A stretch of DNA of 64,000 bases from Streptomyces sp. NBC_01429 (GTDB lineage: Bacteria > Actinomycetota > Actinomycetes > Streptomycetales > Streptomycetaceae). Where the stretch lies: contig NZ_CP109599.1 of the NCBI RefSeq assembly GCF_036231945.1, forward strand, positions 4,806,501-4,870,500, in the 5' to 3' direction. The notes beneath the pieces are model-generated. The model saw only the letters and a list, made by a program, of their open reading frames with translations. It ran no database searches and was not told the origin of the DNA. A program made the translations under genes and the position numbers. Shown one piece after another: positions 7,752 to 15,436 of the stretch. How positions within the stretch are numbered: position 1 is the stretch's first letter; every line of letters begins with the position of its first letter.

Positions 7752-9704
7752 ATGATGGACCGCGTGCGGGCGTGGGGCGGCGGAGCCGGGTACCGGCGGT
7801 ATGTGGCGCGGCCGGAGCCGGGGACGGGGCTCTGGTCGTGGGCGGCTGCGGTCGGGGCGGTCGGGGCGGCCGGGGCGGTCGGCGCCGGTGTCTGCGGCGC
7901 CCTCGGCTACGCGCGCGCCGGTGCCGGGCCCGTCGAGGTGGGACGGGACCTCGCGGTGGGATGGGCGTATGCCGGCGCGGGAATCGTGGCTCTGTGGCGC
8001 CGGCCGGCGAACCGTACCGGCGTACTGCTGCTCGCCGAGGGGCTGACGTGGTTCGTCGGCAACCTCCAGGGCTTCGGACAGCCGGTGGTCTTCGCCCTCG
8101 GGGCCTGGGGCGAGGCGCTGAATCTCGCCGTACTCGCCCATCTGCTGCTGGCCTTCCCCGAGGGCCGGGTGACCGGGGTCAGGGAGCGCCGTACCGTCGC
8201 AGCCTGCTACGGACTGGTGGCCGTGGGCGGCCTGGCGCGCGTACTGCTGTACGACCCGGCTGCCGGCTCCGACACCAGCTACCTGGTCTGCCGCGACTGC
8301 GACGGCAACGCGCTCCTGGCCGTGCCCGGCGCCACCGTCCTCGGCACCGACCTCTTCGACGCGGTCGACCTCTGCTACCGCTGGGCGGGCGCCCTGCTCA
8401 CCCTGTGGATCTTCGTCCTGCTGGTCGGCCGCTGGCGTGCGAGCACCCCGGCGCGCCGCCGCATGCTGCTGCCCGCCGGGGTGTCGGTGGCCCTCGCGCT
8501 CGTGTTCGTCGGCTGGGAGATCCTGTACGTGGCGAACCCCGCCGTGCTGGGGGCGGCGGGCGCCGTGCTGACCGTGCCGTCGGATCTCTGCCAGGTCGCC
8601 GTTCCAGTCTCCTTCCTCCTCGGTCTGCTGCGGATGCGACTGAGGCGCGCCTCGGCCGGCAACCTCGTCATAGCGGCCGGAGCCGAACCTTCCCCGCGTC
8701 AGCTCCAGGAGGCGCTGCGCAACGTCCTCGGCGATCCCTCCCTGCGGATCGGACTGCGCGCGGGCGGCGGTCCGCCGGGTACGTACGAGGACCCGGACGG
8801 CCGGCCGATCACACTGCCCGCCGTACCGGCCGGGCCGGAGCCCGGGCCGAGAAACACCGTCCTGGTGCGCGGCGGGTCGGTCGCCGTGACGGGCATAGGG
8901 GACACCGGCCCCGAAAGCGGTCCCGAAAGCGGCCCCGAAAGCGGCGGCGAGCGCGTGCCGTTGGCCGTCATGACGTACGACAGCGCCCTGTGCGACGACC
9001 CCGCCCTGATGGACTCGGTCGCCGCCTCCGTACGACTGTGCCTGCGCAACGTGCAGCTCGCCGAACAGGCCGTCGGCAGCGACTCCCGGGCCCGCGCGCT
9101 GCACGCCCGGCTGCTGCGCACCGCCGACGAGGAACGCCGGCGCCTGGAACGGGACCTGCACGACGGCGCGCAGACCCGGCTGGTCCTCGCCCTGATGAAC
9201 CTGCGCCGTGTCGGCGCCGAACTGCCCCACAGCAGCGATCCGTCGTTGCGCCTCGCCGTGACCGAGACGGAACAGACGCTCCGTCAGGCGCTTTCCGAGC
9301 TGCGGGACATCGCCCACGGCATTCACCCGGCCGTGCTCTCCCGCGCCGGGCTCGGCCCCGCGATCACCGCCCTGGCGGAGCAGGCCGCGCTGCCGGTCGT
9401 CGTCCTGGCCGAGCCCGGCCGGTTCCCCGAAGCGGTCGAGACGACGGCCTACTTCGTGGTCTCCGAGGCCCTCGCCAACGCGGCCAAACACGCCTCGGCG
9501 GGGGCCGTGTCCGTACACGTACGCCGTACCGGCCCCCGGCTGGCCGTCGAGATCACCGACGACGGCACCGGCGGCGCCGACCCGGCGGGCGGCAGCGGGC
9601 TGCGTGGCCTCACCGACCGGGTGAGCGCCGTCGGCGGGACGTTACGGGTGGAATCCCCGGCCGGGGGCGGCACCTTGGTCCGGGCGGAGCTGCCGTGCGA
9701 GTGA
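7752..9704 (+). CDS. NarL-type sensor histidine kinase with polytopic membrane sensor
   Basis: About 650 residues. The N-terminal half has about six hydrophobic segments (to roughly residue 300) forming a membrane-embedded sensor, with CRDCDGN in one extracytoplasmic loop. A HisKA_3 dimerisation helix follows (EERRRLERDLHDGAQTRL, phospho-His near 470), then a HATPase with an N-box (SEALANAAKHA) and G-boxes (DDGTGG, GSGLRGLTDRV). A PESG repeat sits in the linker near residue 390. The exact start is uncertain: adjacent ATG codons at 7752 and 7755 have only a weak GGG upstream. The stop overlaps the response regulator GTG by 10 nt. Confidence 0.85.
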   Translation: MMDRVRAWGGGAGYRRYVARPEPGTGLWSWAAAVGAVGAAGAVGAGVCGALGYARAGAGPVEVGRDLAVGWAYAGAGIVALWRRPANRTGVLLLAEGLTWFVGNLQGFGQPVVFALGAWGEALNLAVLAHLLLAFPEGRVTGVRERRTVAACYGLVAVGGLARVLLYDPAAGSDTSYLVCRDCDGNALLAVPGATVLGTDLFDAVDLCYRWAGALLTLWIFVLLVGRWRASTPARRRMLLPAGVSVALALVFVGWEILYVANPAVLGAAGAVLTVPSDLCQVAVPVSFLLGLLRMRLRRASAGNLVIAAGAEPSPRQLQEALRNVLGDPSLRIGLRAGGGPPGTYEDPDGRPITLPAVPAGPEPGPRNTVLVRGGSVAVTGIGDTGPESGPESGPESGGERVPLAVMTYDSALCDDPALMDSVAASVRLCLRNVQLAEQAVGSDSRARALHARLLRTADEERRRLERDLHDGAQTRLVLALMNLRRVGAELPHSSDPSLRLAVTETEQTLRQALSELRDIAHGIHPAVLSRAGLGPAITALAEQAALPVVVLAEPGRFPEAVETTAYFVVSEALANAAKHASAGAVSVHVRRTGPRLAVEITDDGTGGADPAGGSGLRGLTDRVSAVGGTLRVESPAGGGTLVRAELPCE

Positions 9705-10339
9705 TCGTCGCCGAGGACTCCGCGCTGCTGCGCCAGGGTCTCGTACGGCTGCTGACGGACCTCGGCATCGTGGTCGCCGCCGAGGTGGGGGACGGCGACG
9801 GGCTGCTCGCCCTGGTCGCAGCCGAGCGCCCCGACGTCGTGCTCCTCGACATCCGCATGCCGCCCACCCACACCGACGAGGGCATCCGCGCGGCGCTCGC
9901 GATCCGCGAGGGCTTCGCCGGTACGGGGGTGCTGCTGCTCTCCCAGTACGTCGAGACCACGAGCGCGGTGCAGGCGATGGCGCGCGACTGCCGGGGCTTC
10001 GGCTATCTGCTCAAGGACCGGGTCGCCGACGCCGGTGAACTCTCCGACGCGCTCCAGCGCGTGGCCGCCGGGGAGACCGTCATGGACCCGGAGGTCGTCG
10101 CCCGGCTCATGGGACGGCGCCGGGCGACAAACGAACTGGACGCGCTGACGCCCCGGGAGCGCGAGGTACTGGCGCTGATGGCGGAGGGCCGATCGAACGA
10201 GGCCATCACCGAGCGGCTGCGGATCAGCGGCAAGACGCTGGAGACGCACGTCCGCAACGTCTTCACCAAGCTCCTGCTGGAGCCCGATCTGGGCTATCAC
10301 CGGCGGGTGTTGGCGGTGCTGGCGCATCTGCGGGCGTGA
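9695..10339 (+). CDS. NarL/LuxR-family response regulator
   Basis: The 214-residue protein has a receiver domain with acidic pair near residue 6 (VIVAEDS), phospho-acceptor Asp52 (VLLDIRMP), the Ser switch in LLLSQYV and Lys in YLLKDRV. A LuxR-type HTH follows (LTPREREVLALMAEGRSNEAI, then LRISGKTLETHVRNVFTKL). It is translationally coupled to the upstream kinase, its cognate partner. The target genes cannot be told from sequence; a secreted peptidoglycan-binding protein lies convergently downstream. Confidence 0.95.
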   Translation: MRVIVAEDSALLRQGLVRLLTDLGIVVAAEVGDGDGLLALVAAERPDVVLLDIRMPPTHTDEGIRAALAIREGFAGTGVLLLSQYVETTSAVQAMARDCRGFGYLLKDRVADAGELSDALQRVAAGETVMDPEVVARLMGRRRATNELDALTPREREVLALMAEGRSNEAITERLRISGKTLETHVRNVFTKLLLEPDLGYHRRVLAVLAHLRA

Positions 10340-10362
10340 CGGGCGCCGGCCGTCACGCTGGC

Positions 10363-10405
10363 GCCTGCGGTCGTGGCCCACCCCCGTAGGACCACGACCA
10401 CAGGC
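10363..10405. terminator. Bidirectional terminator between convergent genes
   Basis: A 14-bp stem with one mismatch (arms 10363-10376 and 10392-10405) lies between the converging response regulator and peptidoglycan-binding genes, so it can serve both. Confidence 0.7.
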
Positions 10406-10440
10406 GGATGGAACGCCCCCTCACCGTCGTGTTGGTCAGG

Positions 10441-10881
10441 TCAGACGGTGCGCAGGGCCTTCCAGGTGTTGGCGCCGACGATCCCGTCCGCACCGCCGGC
10501 CACCTTGAAGTCCTTCTGGAACTTCACCACCGCGTTGTGGGTGGCAGCGCCGAAGTCGCCGTCGACCCCTGACGAGCCGACGCTGTAGCCGAGGGAGAGC
10601 AGGAGGGCCTGGGCCTCCTTGACGGTGTTCCCCTTGGCACCCTTCTTGATGGTCGGAGGTGTCTTGCGGTTGTCGTAACCGCAGTACCAGTAGCCGCTCT
10701 GCTGCTTGCAGGCGGCCTGGACCGTCGCACTCGACTGAGGGGCCGCGGCGGCCGGGGACGCGGCGATCGCCGCCGTTCCGGCGGTCAGCGCGGAGGCGAG
10801 GACGACGGCCGTCGCCAGGCTGCGGACGCGGCTCTTGGACGTGAGGGTGGAGATGGTGGAGATGGTGGAGTTGCGGGACAT
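10441..10881 (-). CDS. Secreted peptidoglycan-binding (PG_binding_1) protein
   Basis: The 146-residue protein has a signal peptide (about 1-47, cleaved at an AxA-A site), a short Cys-containing segment with two Cys (ACKQQSGYWYCGYD), and a PG_binding_1 domain (about 75-145) with GNTVKEAQALLLSLGY, VDGDFGAATHNAVVKFQ and DGIVGANTWKAL. No catalytic domain is present, so it probably binds cell-wall glycan or peptide, possibly as a small structural or signalling protein. The N-terminus carries a Ser/Thr repeat (STISTISTLTS). Confidence 0.85.
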   Translation of the reverse strand: MSRNSTISTISTLTSKSRVRSLATAVVLASALTAGTAAIAASPAAAAPQSSATVQAACKQQSGYWYCGYDNRKTPPTIKKGAKGNTVKEAQALLLSLGYSVGSSGVDGDFGAATHNAVVKFQKDFKVAGGADGIVGANTWKALRTV

Positions 10882-11002
10882 CTTCGTATTCCTTCCGAAA
10901 GTGGCTTGATGGCCGGTGTGTTCGGCTGGTGACGAAGCTATGGGCGCCCGCGCGTGCGTACATCGGGGCAGACCCTGAGAAGGCGAATCGCGAGAAGTCG
11001 GG

Positions 11003-11986
11003 TCAGGCCGCTGGAGCCGCTTCCCGAAGCGCGCGTGACGCGAGGCAGCCGGGGCATTCGCCCGGCTCCGGCGACCGGTACGCGCGGTCGCAGCTGTCGC
11101 AGTTCTGGAGCGGGACCGGGCGGGGAGCCGTGGCGGCGCCGGGCGCGGCCGGGAGCGGGGGCGGCAGGAGCGCGGTGAGCCGGTGGGCCAGCAGGGCGGC
11201 GGGGTGGCGCAGGTCGGGCGGGAGGCTCGCGGTCAGGGTGCGGCGTACGGAGTCGGGCGCGGCGCCGCGCTCCAACCAGGCGGCGACGCCGGGGGTGAGG
11301 CGTTGTACGTCGCGCTCCGAGAGGAGAAGGCGCGGGTCGTCGCGGCGCAGCCCGGCGAGGAGGTCGGTGGCGGCGCGGGTGTGCTCGGGGTTCTCGGGGT
11401 TCTCGGGGGCGGGGTCGGGCGCCTGCGGGTGGGGGAGCGGGGGCGGGGTCTCCCGTACGACCGGCTCGGGCTCGCGCTCCGGCTCCGGCTCCGGCTCGGA
11501 CTGGCACTCACACGCGGCCTCGGGCTCGCGCTTCGGCTCCGGCTCGGACTGGCACTCGGGCTCCGGCTCGCACTCGGGCTCGCACTCGGGCTCTTCGCGA
11601 GCGAGCCGTGCCAGCCGGGCGCGCGTGGCCTCGGGGTTGTTGTAGGAGATCGTCAGGCTGACGATCCGGCCCCCGGCGGTCCGTTCGCGACGCCGTTCGA
11701 TGTACCCGTGCGCCTCCAACTCCCTTAAGGCGGAGGCGATCCGCTCCCGCCCCTCGGGGGAATGCGCGGCCAGCGTCCGGATGTCCACCGGCGAGCCCTC
11801 GGGCAGTGACTGGATATGAGTCCCCAGGCCGATCGCGGTGAACGACAACTCGCCATGCTGGGCGAGGTGGTTGCCGACGATCGTGTAGCCGGGGTCCTGG
11901 AATTCCTCGACTTTCGCCACGCCGGAGCCGGATCCGCGAACTAACTGAAGGGCGCGGGTGGGCGCACTAAACTGCTGCTCAGCCAT
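11003..11986 (-). CDS. Winged-helix DNA-binding protein with acidic EP(E/C) repeat region and C-terminal zinc ribbon
   Basis: The 327-residue protein has a helix-turn-helix domain at about 30-120 (LSFTAIGLGTHIQSL, RERIASALRELEAHGYIERRR), of the type used by conjugation and replication-associated regulators common in Streptomyces. It is followed by about 50 residues of Glu/Pro/Cys-rich repeats (EPECEPECEPEPEC), a basic helical region, and a C-terminal CxxC...CxxC zinc ribbon (CDSCDRAY, then CPGC). The Cys residues inside the acidic repeat are unusual. The gene stands alone between the peptidoglycan-binding gene and the ATPase/XRE island. DNA target unknown. Confidence 0.7.
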   Translation of the reverse strand: MAEQQFSAPTRALQLVRGSGSGVAKVEEFQDPGYTIVGNHLAQHGELSFTAIGLGTHIQSLPEGSPVDIRTLAAHSPEGRERIASALRELEAHGYIERRRERTAGGRIVSLTISYNNPEATRARLARLAREEPECEPECEPEPECQSEPEPKREPEAACECQSEPEPEPEREPEPVVRETPPPLPHPQAPDPAPENPENPEHTRAATDLLAGLRRDDPRLLLSERDVQRLTPGVAAWLERGAAPDSVRRTLTASLPPDLRHPAALLAHRLTALLPPPLPAAPGAATAPRPVPLQNCDSCDRAYRSPEPGECPGCLASRALREAAPAA

Positions 11987-12228
11987 CGGGAAGCTCTTTC
12001 TTCCTCAGTGGTCAGGCCCTCGATCGGGATGCCAGTCCCGGCCGGGGGCCGTCTCATGTCTGGGTGTTGCGTTGAGGCAGAGCCTGCCTCCCCAAACTCG
12101 CCAAAAGCCAGCCATTCAGGGCGAGATCACCCGTGTGGGTGACTCGAACCGGGAGGGGTGGGGTTTGGTTGGTTATTTCCCTGGGTTCTTTGGTCTTTTG
12201 ACGTCCCGCAGCCCCAGGGCATGGCCCA

Positions 12229-12254
12229 CCGGAGCCCGTGTTCACGGGCTCCGG
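12229..12254 (-). terminator. Tight hairpin overlapping the stop of the small membrane protein gene
   Basis: An 11-bp perfect stem (arms 12229-12239 and 12244-12254) with a GTTC tetraloop covers the last codons and stop of the minus-strand gene beginning at 12484. It is probably the operon terminator. Confidence 0.6.
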
Positions 12255-12484
12255 ATGCCCCGCCCATGGCGACGCGGGATCTGGTGCATCCGTACGGTCA
12301 CCTGTACTGGATCGCGATAGCAGTAACAGGTGTACGAGTAGACCTCCTCGACCTCCAGGGGCGCCGGCGCGACGTCCCGCTCCCGGCTTTCCGCCCGCGC
12401 GTACACCACGCCCACGGCCAGGACGACGAGGCTGAGGGAGATCGAGGTGACTCCCCAAAGAGCCCGAGCGGTTATCGGATCCAT
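12242..12484 (-). CDS. Small single-pass membrane protein of the ATPase/XRE island
   Basis: An 80-residue protein starting MDPITARALWG with one membrane span (about 11-31, GVTSISLSLVVLAVGVVY) and a cytoplasmic or exposed tail holding a Tyr/Cys cluster (YSYTCYCYRD). The ATG lies inside the 3' end of the ATPase gene (overlap 12472-12484), so it is translationally coupled. A 52-residue one-pass protein occupies the same place in the second island (45656-45814). Function unknown; a membrane tether or sensor for the ATPase is inference. Confidence 0.6.
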   Translation of the reverse strand: MDPITARALWGVTSISLSLVVLAVGVVYARAESRERDVAPAPLEVEEVYSYTCYCYRDPVQVTVRMHQIPRRHGRGIRSP

Positions 12485-12960
12485 GCGGCGGCCTCCTCGC
12501 CGTCGTCGGGGATGGCCAACTCGGCCCAGACGGTCTTGCAGGGCAGCGGCCCCGACGTCACGCCCCACCGATCGGCGAGCGCCTCCACCAGCAGCAGCCC
12601 GCGCCCCGACTCCGCGCACGCGGGGAGCGACCGGCCGGTGGCGGGCAGCAGCGCGCCCTGGGTGTCGGTCACCTCGATCCGGAGCACCTCCGGCGTCGGC
12701 CGACGCAGAACGAGGCGGAAGTCCCGGCCCGGCGTACGGCCGTGCTGTACGGCGTTCGACGCCAACTCCGCGACGACCTGCGCCGCCGCGTCGAAGGGCA
12801 GCCCCCACGAACGCAGTTGCTCCACGGCCAGCAGCCGCGCCAGCCGGGCGCCTCTGCGGGTGGACGAGAACTGGACGCGGAACTCCTCGGAGAACGGCGC
12901 GGATTGGGTGAGCGGCACGTGGCCGGCGTCGAAGCCGCTGTCGACGATTTCGTGGTTCAC
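12472..12960 (-). CDS. RsbW/SpoIIAB-like ATP-binding regulatory protein
   Basis: A 162-residue HATPase_c protein with the N-box in ELASNAVQHGR, a degenerate G1 box (VTDTQG) and G2 box (ESGRGLLLVEALADRWGV). Such single-domain GHKL proteins in Streptomyces resemble anti-sigma factor kinases and accompany WhiJ/AbaA-type XRE and DUF397 genes. It is divergent from the XRE regulator at 13134 and coupled to a membrane peptide downstream. The start is a GTG with no clear Shine-Dalgarno, so it could be leaderless. Whether it phosphorylates a target or only binds one is not visible. Confidence 0.8.
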   Translation of the reverse strand: MNHEIVDSGFDAGHVPLTQSAPFSEEFRVQFSSTRRGARLARLLAVEQLRSWGLPFDAAAQVVAELASNAVQHGRTPGRDFRLVLRRPTPEVLRIEVTDTQGALLPATGRSLPACAESGRGLLLVEALADRWGVTSGPLPCKTVWAELAIPDDGEEAAAWIR

Positions 12961-12996
12961 GTCACACAGCGTGGCCGGATCCGCATAGCCTGAACA

Positions 12997-13008
12997 GTCA
13001 CATATCCC
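12997..13008 (-). promoter_or_regulatory. GGNATATGTGA motif, island 1
   Basis: Read on the minus strand this is GGGATATGTGAC, in the gap between the divergent ATPase and XRE genes, 37 nt upstream of the ATPase start. Closely related sequences occur at 46655 and 53690. Candidate operator or promoter element for the XRE regulators. Confidence 0.4.
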
Positions 13009-13133
13009 TTACGGACGGTGATGTGTACAGCTCCAGCGCGTTTCTGTCCGGGCTCTGTCCGGGTCGCGCGCCGTGACCTTCCGTGGGGCCAAGGGGATTG
13101 AGCCATGACGGCACGATTTCGGAGGTGTACGAA

Positions 13134-14015
13134 GTGGGTGCGGACAGCAACGCCAAGGGCAAGGACTTCACGACGGACGGCGCGGACGAGCCGGACTGGG
13201 AGGCAGACCCGGACGACGACTCGCGGCCGGTCATCGTGGCGGTGGGCCGCCAGATCAAGCTGTGGCGCGTATCGGCGGGACTGAGCCAGGCGGAGTTCGG
13301 CGTCGCGCTCGGGTACGGCGAGAACCAGATCTACAAGGTGGAGGCGGGCAAGCGCATCCCCAGGCCGGAGTTCCTGGACAAGGCGGACAGGATCCTGGGC
13401 GCGGGCGGCAAGATTGCCGAGATGAAGGTGGACATCGCGGAGGCGAGGTACCCGAAGAAGGTCCGTGACGTGACGAAGCTGGAGGCGGAGGCCGTCGAAC
13501 TGGGCGCGTACGGGAACCACAACGTGCCGGGCCTGTTGCAGACGGAGGAGTACGCGCGGGCGCTCTTTGACGTCCGGCGCCCTCCCTTCACGCCGAACGA
13601 CCGTGAGCGGTATGTGGCCGCGCGGATGGCCCGGCAGGCGATCTTTGACCGTACCCCGCAGGCGACGCTCACTTTTGTCCAGGAAGAGGTCACGCTACGG
13701 CGGCCCATCGGAGGCAGAATGGTGTTGCGCCGACAACTCGAACATCTTCTGGAACGAGGGCAGTTGCGCCACGTCGAGATCCAGGTGATGCCGACGGACC
13801 GTGAGGACCACGCCGGAATGGGTGGAGAACTCGAAGTGGTGAAGCTCAGGGACGGCTCGACAGTGGGGTGGACGGTGGGGCAGCTCACCAGCCGGGTGCT
13901 CTCCGACCCGAAAGACATTCAGATCCTGGAAATGCGATATGGGATCATCCGATCGCAGGCTCTCAGCCCACGGGAGTCGCTGGCCTTCATCGAGAAAGTG
14001 CTGGGAGAGACATGA
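13134..14015 (+). CDS. XRE-family regulator, Scr1/WhiJ type (DUF5753)
   Basis: The 293-residue protein has an acidic N-terminus (EPDWEADPDDD), a Xre-type HTH at about 35-90 (LKxWR, AGLSQAEFGVALGYGENQIYKVEAGKRIP) and a C-terminal DUF5753 effector domain (GLLQTEEYARALF, REDHAGMGGELEV). The GTG start is chosen because GGAGG lies 8 nt upstream; upstream in-frame starts lack this. The TGA overlaps the ATG of the first DUF397 gene (ATGA). In the Scr1/Scr2 model the XRE protein counteracts and controls its DUF397 partner; here there are two DUF397 partners. Confidence 0.85.
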   Translation: MGADSNAKGKDFTTDGADEPDWEADPDDDSRPVIVAVGRQIKLWRVSAGLSQAEFGVALGYGENQIYKVEAGKRIPRPEFLDKADRILGAGGKIAEMKVDIAEARYPKKVRDVTKLEAEAVELGAYGNHNVPGLLQTEEYARALFDVRRPPFTPNDRERYVAARMARQAIFDRTPQATLTFVQEEVTLRRPIGGRMVLRRQLEHLLERGQLRHVEIQVMPTDREDHAGMGGELEVVKLRDGSTVGWTVGQLTSRVLSDPKDIQILEMRYGIIRSQALSPRESLAFIEKVLGET

Positions 14016-14200
14016 TCCGTGAATCCAAGCTGAACTGGTTCAAGAGCAGCTACAGCGGCCTCAGTGACAACGACTGCGTCGAGGTAGCCGCCACCCCGCG
14101 CACCGTCCACGTCCGCGACTCCAAGGACACCCAGCTCTCGCACCTCGGCTTCGGTCCCGGTGCCTGGGCCGACTTCGTCTCGTACACCTCGGAGAGGTGA
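14012..14200 (+). CDS. DUF397 protein, first tandem copy
   Basis: A 62-residue protein with the DUF397 signature: LNWFKSSYSG, DCVEVA, VHVRDSKD, and a closing W-ADFV. DUF397 proteins are the small partners of Scr1/WhiJ-type XRE regulators, proposed toxin-like or regulatory effectors. It is coupled to the XRE gene by ATGA and followed 5 nt later by a near-identical second copy. Confidence 0.9.
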   Translation: MIRESKLNWFKSSYSGLSDNDCVEVAATPRTVHVRDSKDTQLSHLGFGPGAWADFVSYTSER

Positions 14201-14205
14201 TCGGT

Positions 14206-14394
14206 ATGTCCTTGGAGTCCGAGCTGAACTGGTTCAAGAGCAGCTACAGCGGCAGCGATGACAACGACTGCGTCGAGGTGGCCGCCACCCCTCGCACCGT
14301 CCACGTCCGCGACTCCAAGGACACCCACCGCTCCCACCTCGGCTTCACCGCCCCGGCCTGGGCCGACTTCGTCTCGTACACCTCGGAGCACTGA
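14206..14394 (+). CDS. DUF397 protein, second tandem copy
   Basis: A 62-residue paralogue of the preceding protein, nearly identical through LNWFKSSYSG and CVEVAATPRTVHVRDSKDT, differing near the C-terminus (SHLGFTAPAWADF). The ATG with AGAGG 8 nt upstream is preferred to a GTG overlapping the previous stop. The high nucleotide identity points to recent tandem duplication. Its last 33 nt recur at 15867. Confidence 0.88.
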   Translation: MSLESELNWFKSSYSGSDDNDCVEVAATPRTVHVRDSKDTHRSHLGFTAPAWADFVSYTSEH

Positions 14395-14400
14395 CCCCCG
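14368..14400 (+). repeat. DUF397 3'-end direct repeat, copy 1
   Basis: A 33-nt segment covering the last eight codons, stop and first 3' bases of the second DUF397 gene. It matches 15867-15899 with one substitution; similarity ends abruptly on the downstream side. Confidence 0.85.
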
Positions 14401-14526
14401 TAGGCCGGGTGAGCGGCAGCCCGTATCCATATGCCCGTCCTGTTGGACGGTGCTGAGCGGGTGCTGTTAGCTGACAGACGGCCTCGCTGCGCCCGGCGGG
14501 CCCCGGACGAGCGAGCGAGGTGCCCA

Positions 14527-15436
14527 GTGCAGACCCCCCGCCTGGAGGAAGTGCGCCTCACCTCCTTCAAGAGCTTCACCGACCAGCGCCTGTCCCTCCA
14601 GAACCTCACCCTCCGTATGTCCTCGGGTGCCACTCTTTGTGCCGGACAAGACAAGCGCCGGCCGCCTGGTGCATCAAGCAGCTGAACAGGTGTTGTCTGC
14701 CCTCCGGCAGGCTTTCCTGCTGGACCCGGTCCCGCACCTCATGCGTCAGTACGTGCCGGAGCGGGACACCGAACTGCGCCGCAGCGCCGACAACCTGAGC
14801 GCGGTGGTGGGTGAATTGCGGAGCAGCGCCCCGCAGGCTTTCGGTCGGCTCAAGAAGCTGATCAGCGGGATGCCGGAGAATCCGGTGGTCGACATCGACA
14901 CGGTCGTCACCTCGCTCGGAGACGTACAGCTCGTGCTCCAGGAGTCAGGGTTCCACGGCGCCGTACATGAGGTCCCTGCTCGGTTGCTCAGCGACGGCAT
15001 GCTGCGATTCCTCGCCTTCGGTACGGCCCTGCTCGACGCGCCCGATCGCGGCGGTGAGATGGACAAGGGCCGTCCCGCACGGCTCCTCGTGATCGAGGAG
15101 ATCGAGAACGGGCTCTACCCCACCCAGGCGGCGCGGGTGCTGCGTCTGATGAGGGAAGAGGCCCAGCAGCGCCGTATCGAGGTTCTCTTCACCACCCACA
15201 GCCCCGCCCTGCTCAACGCACTCACCGCGCAGGACCACTCAGGGGTTGTTGTCTGCACCCGTGATCCGGACTCGGGGGAGAGCAGGCTGACGCCTCTCAC
15301 GGAGCTGCCCGGGTACGTGGACCTTCTGGCAGCGGGCGACCTGGGGGACGCGGTCGCCAAGGGACGGCTACCGGACGCCGTACGTCCCCGGGACGCGGAG
15401 ACGATCAGCGTCGAGGACTTCTTGAGGAGCCTGTGA
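14527..15436 (+). pseudogene. AAA-family ATPase (RecF/SMC-like head) with the Walker A region deleted
   Basis: A GTG start opens the typical N-terminus of a small ABC/AAA ATPase (RLEEVRLTSFKSF, then LQNLTL). Where a P-loop (GxNGSGKS) should follow, the frame jumps near 14615 into a different one, beginning VPLFVPDKTSAGRLVHQAAEQ. That frame runs on with coherent protein to Walker B (LLVIEEIENGLYP) and the switch His (TTHSPALLNAL). The P-loop and perhaps a hundred or more codons are missing and the two parts are out of frame. A 269-residue fragment could still be made from a GTG at 14627, but it cannot bind ATP in the usual way. The stop overlaps the next start (GTGA). Confidence 0.7.

Noticed and set aside
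12121..12170. tRNA-like GGTTCGAGTC on the minus strand
   Set aside because: The flanks do not form a T-stem, and no anticodon arm or acceptor stem is present. The site is a short hairpin (12127-12142) near chance sequence.
12958..13520. Minus-strand frame opposite the XRE regulator
   Set aside because: The plus strand encodes a clear HTH/DUF5753 protein; the antisense frame has no recognisable motif.
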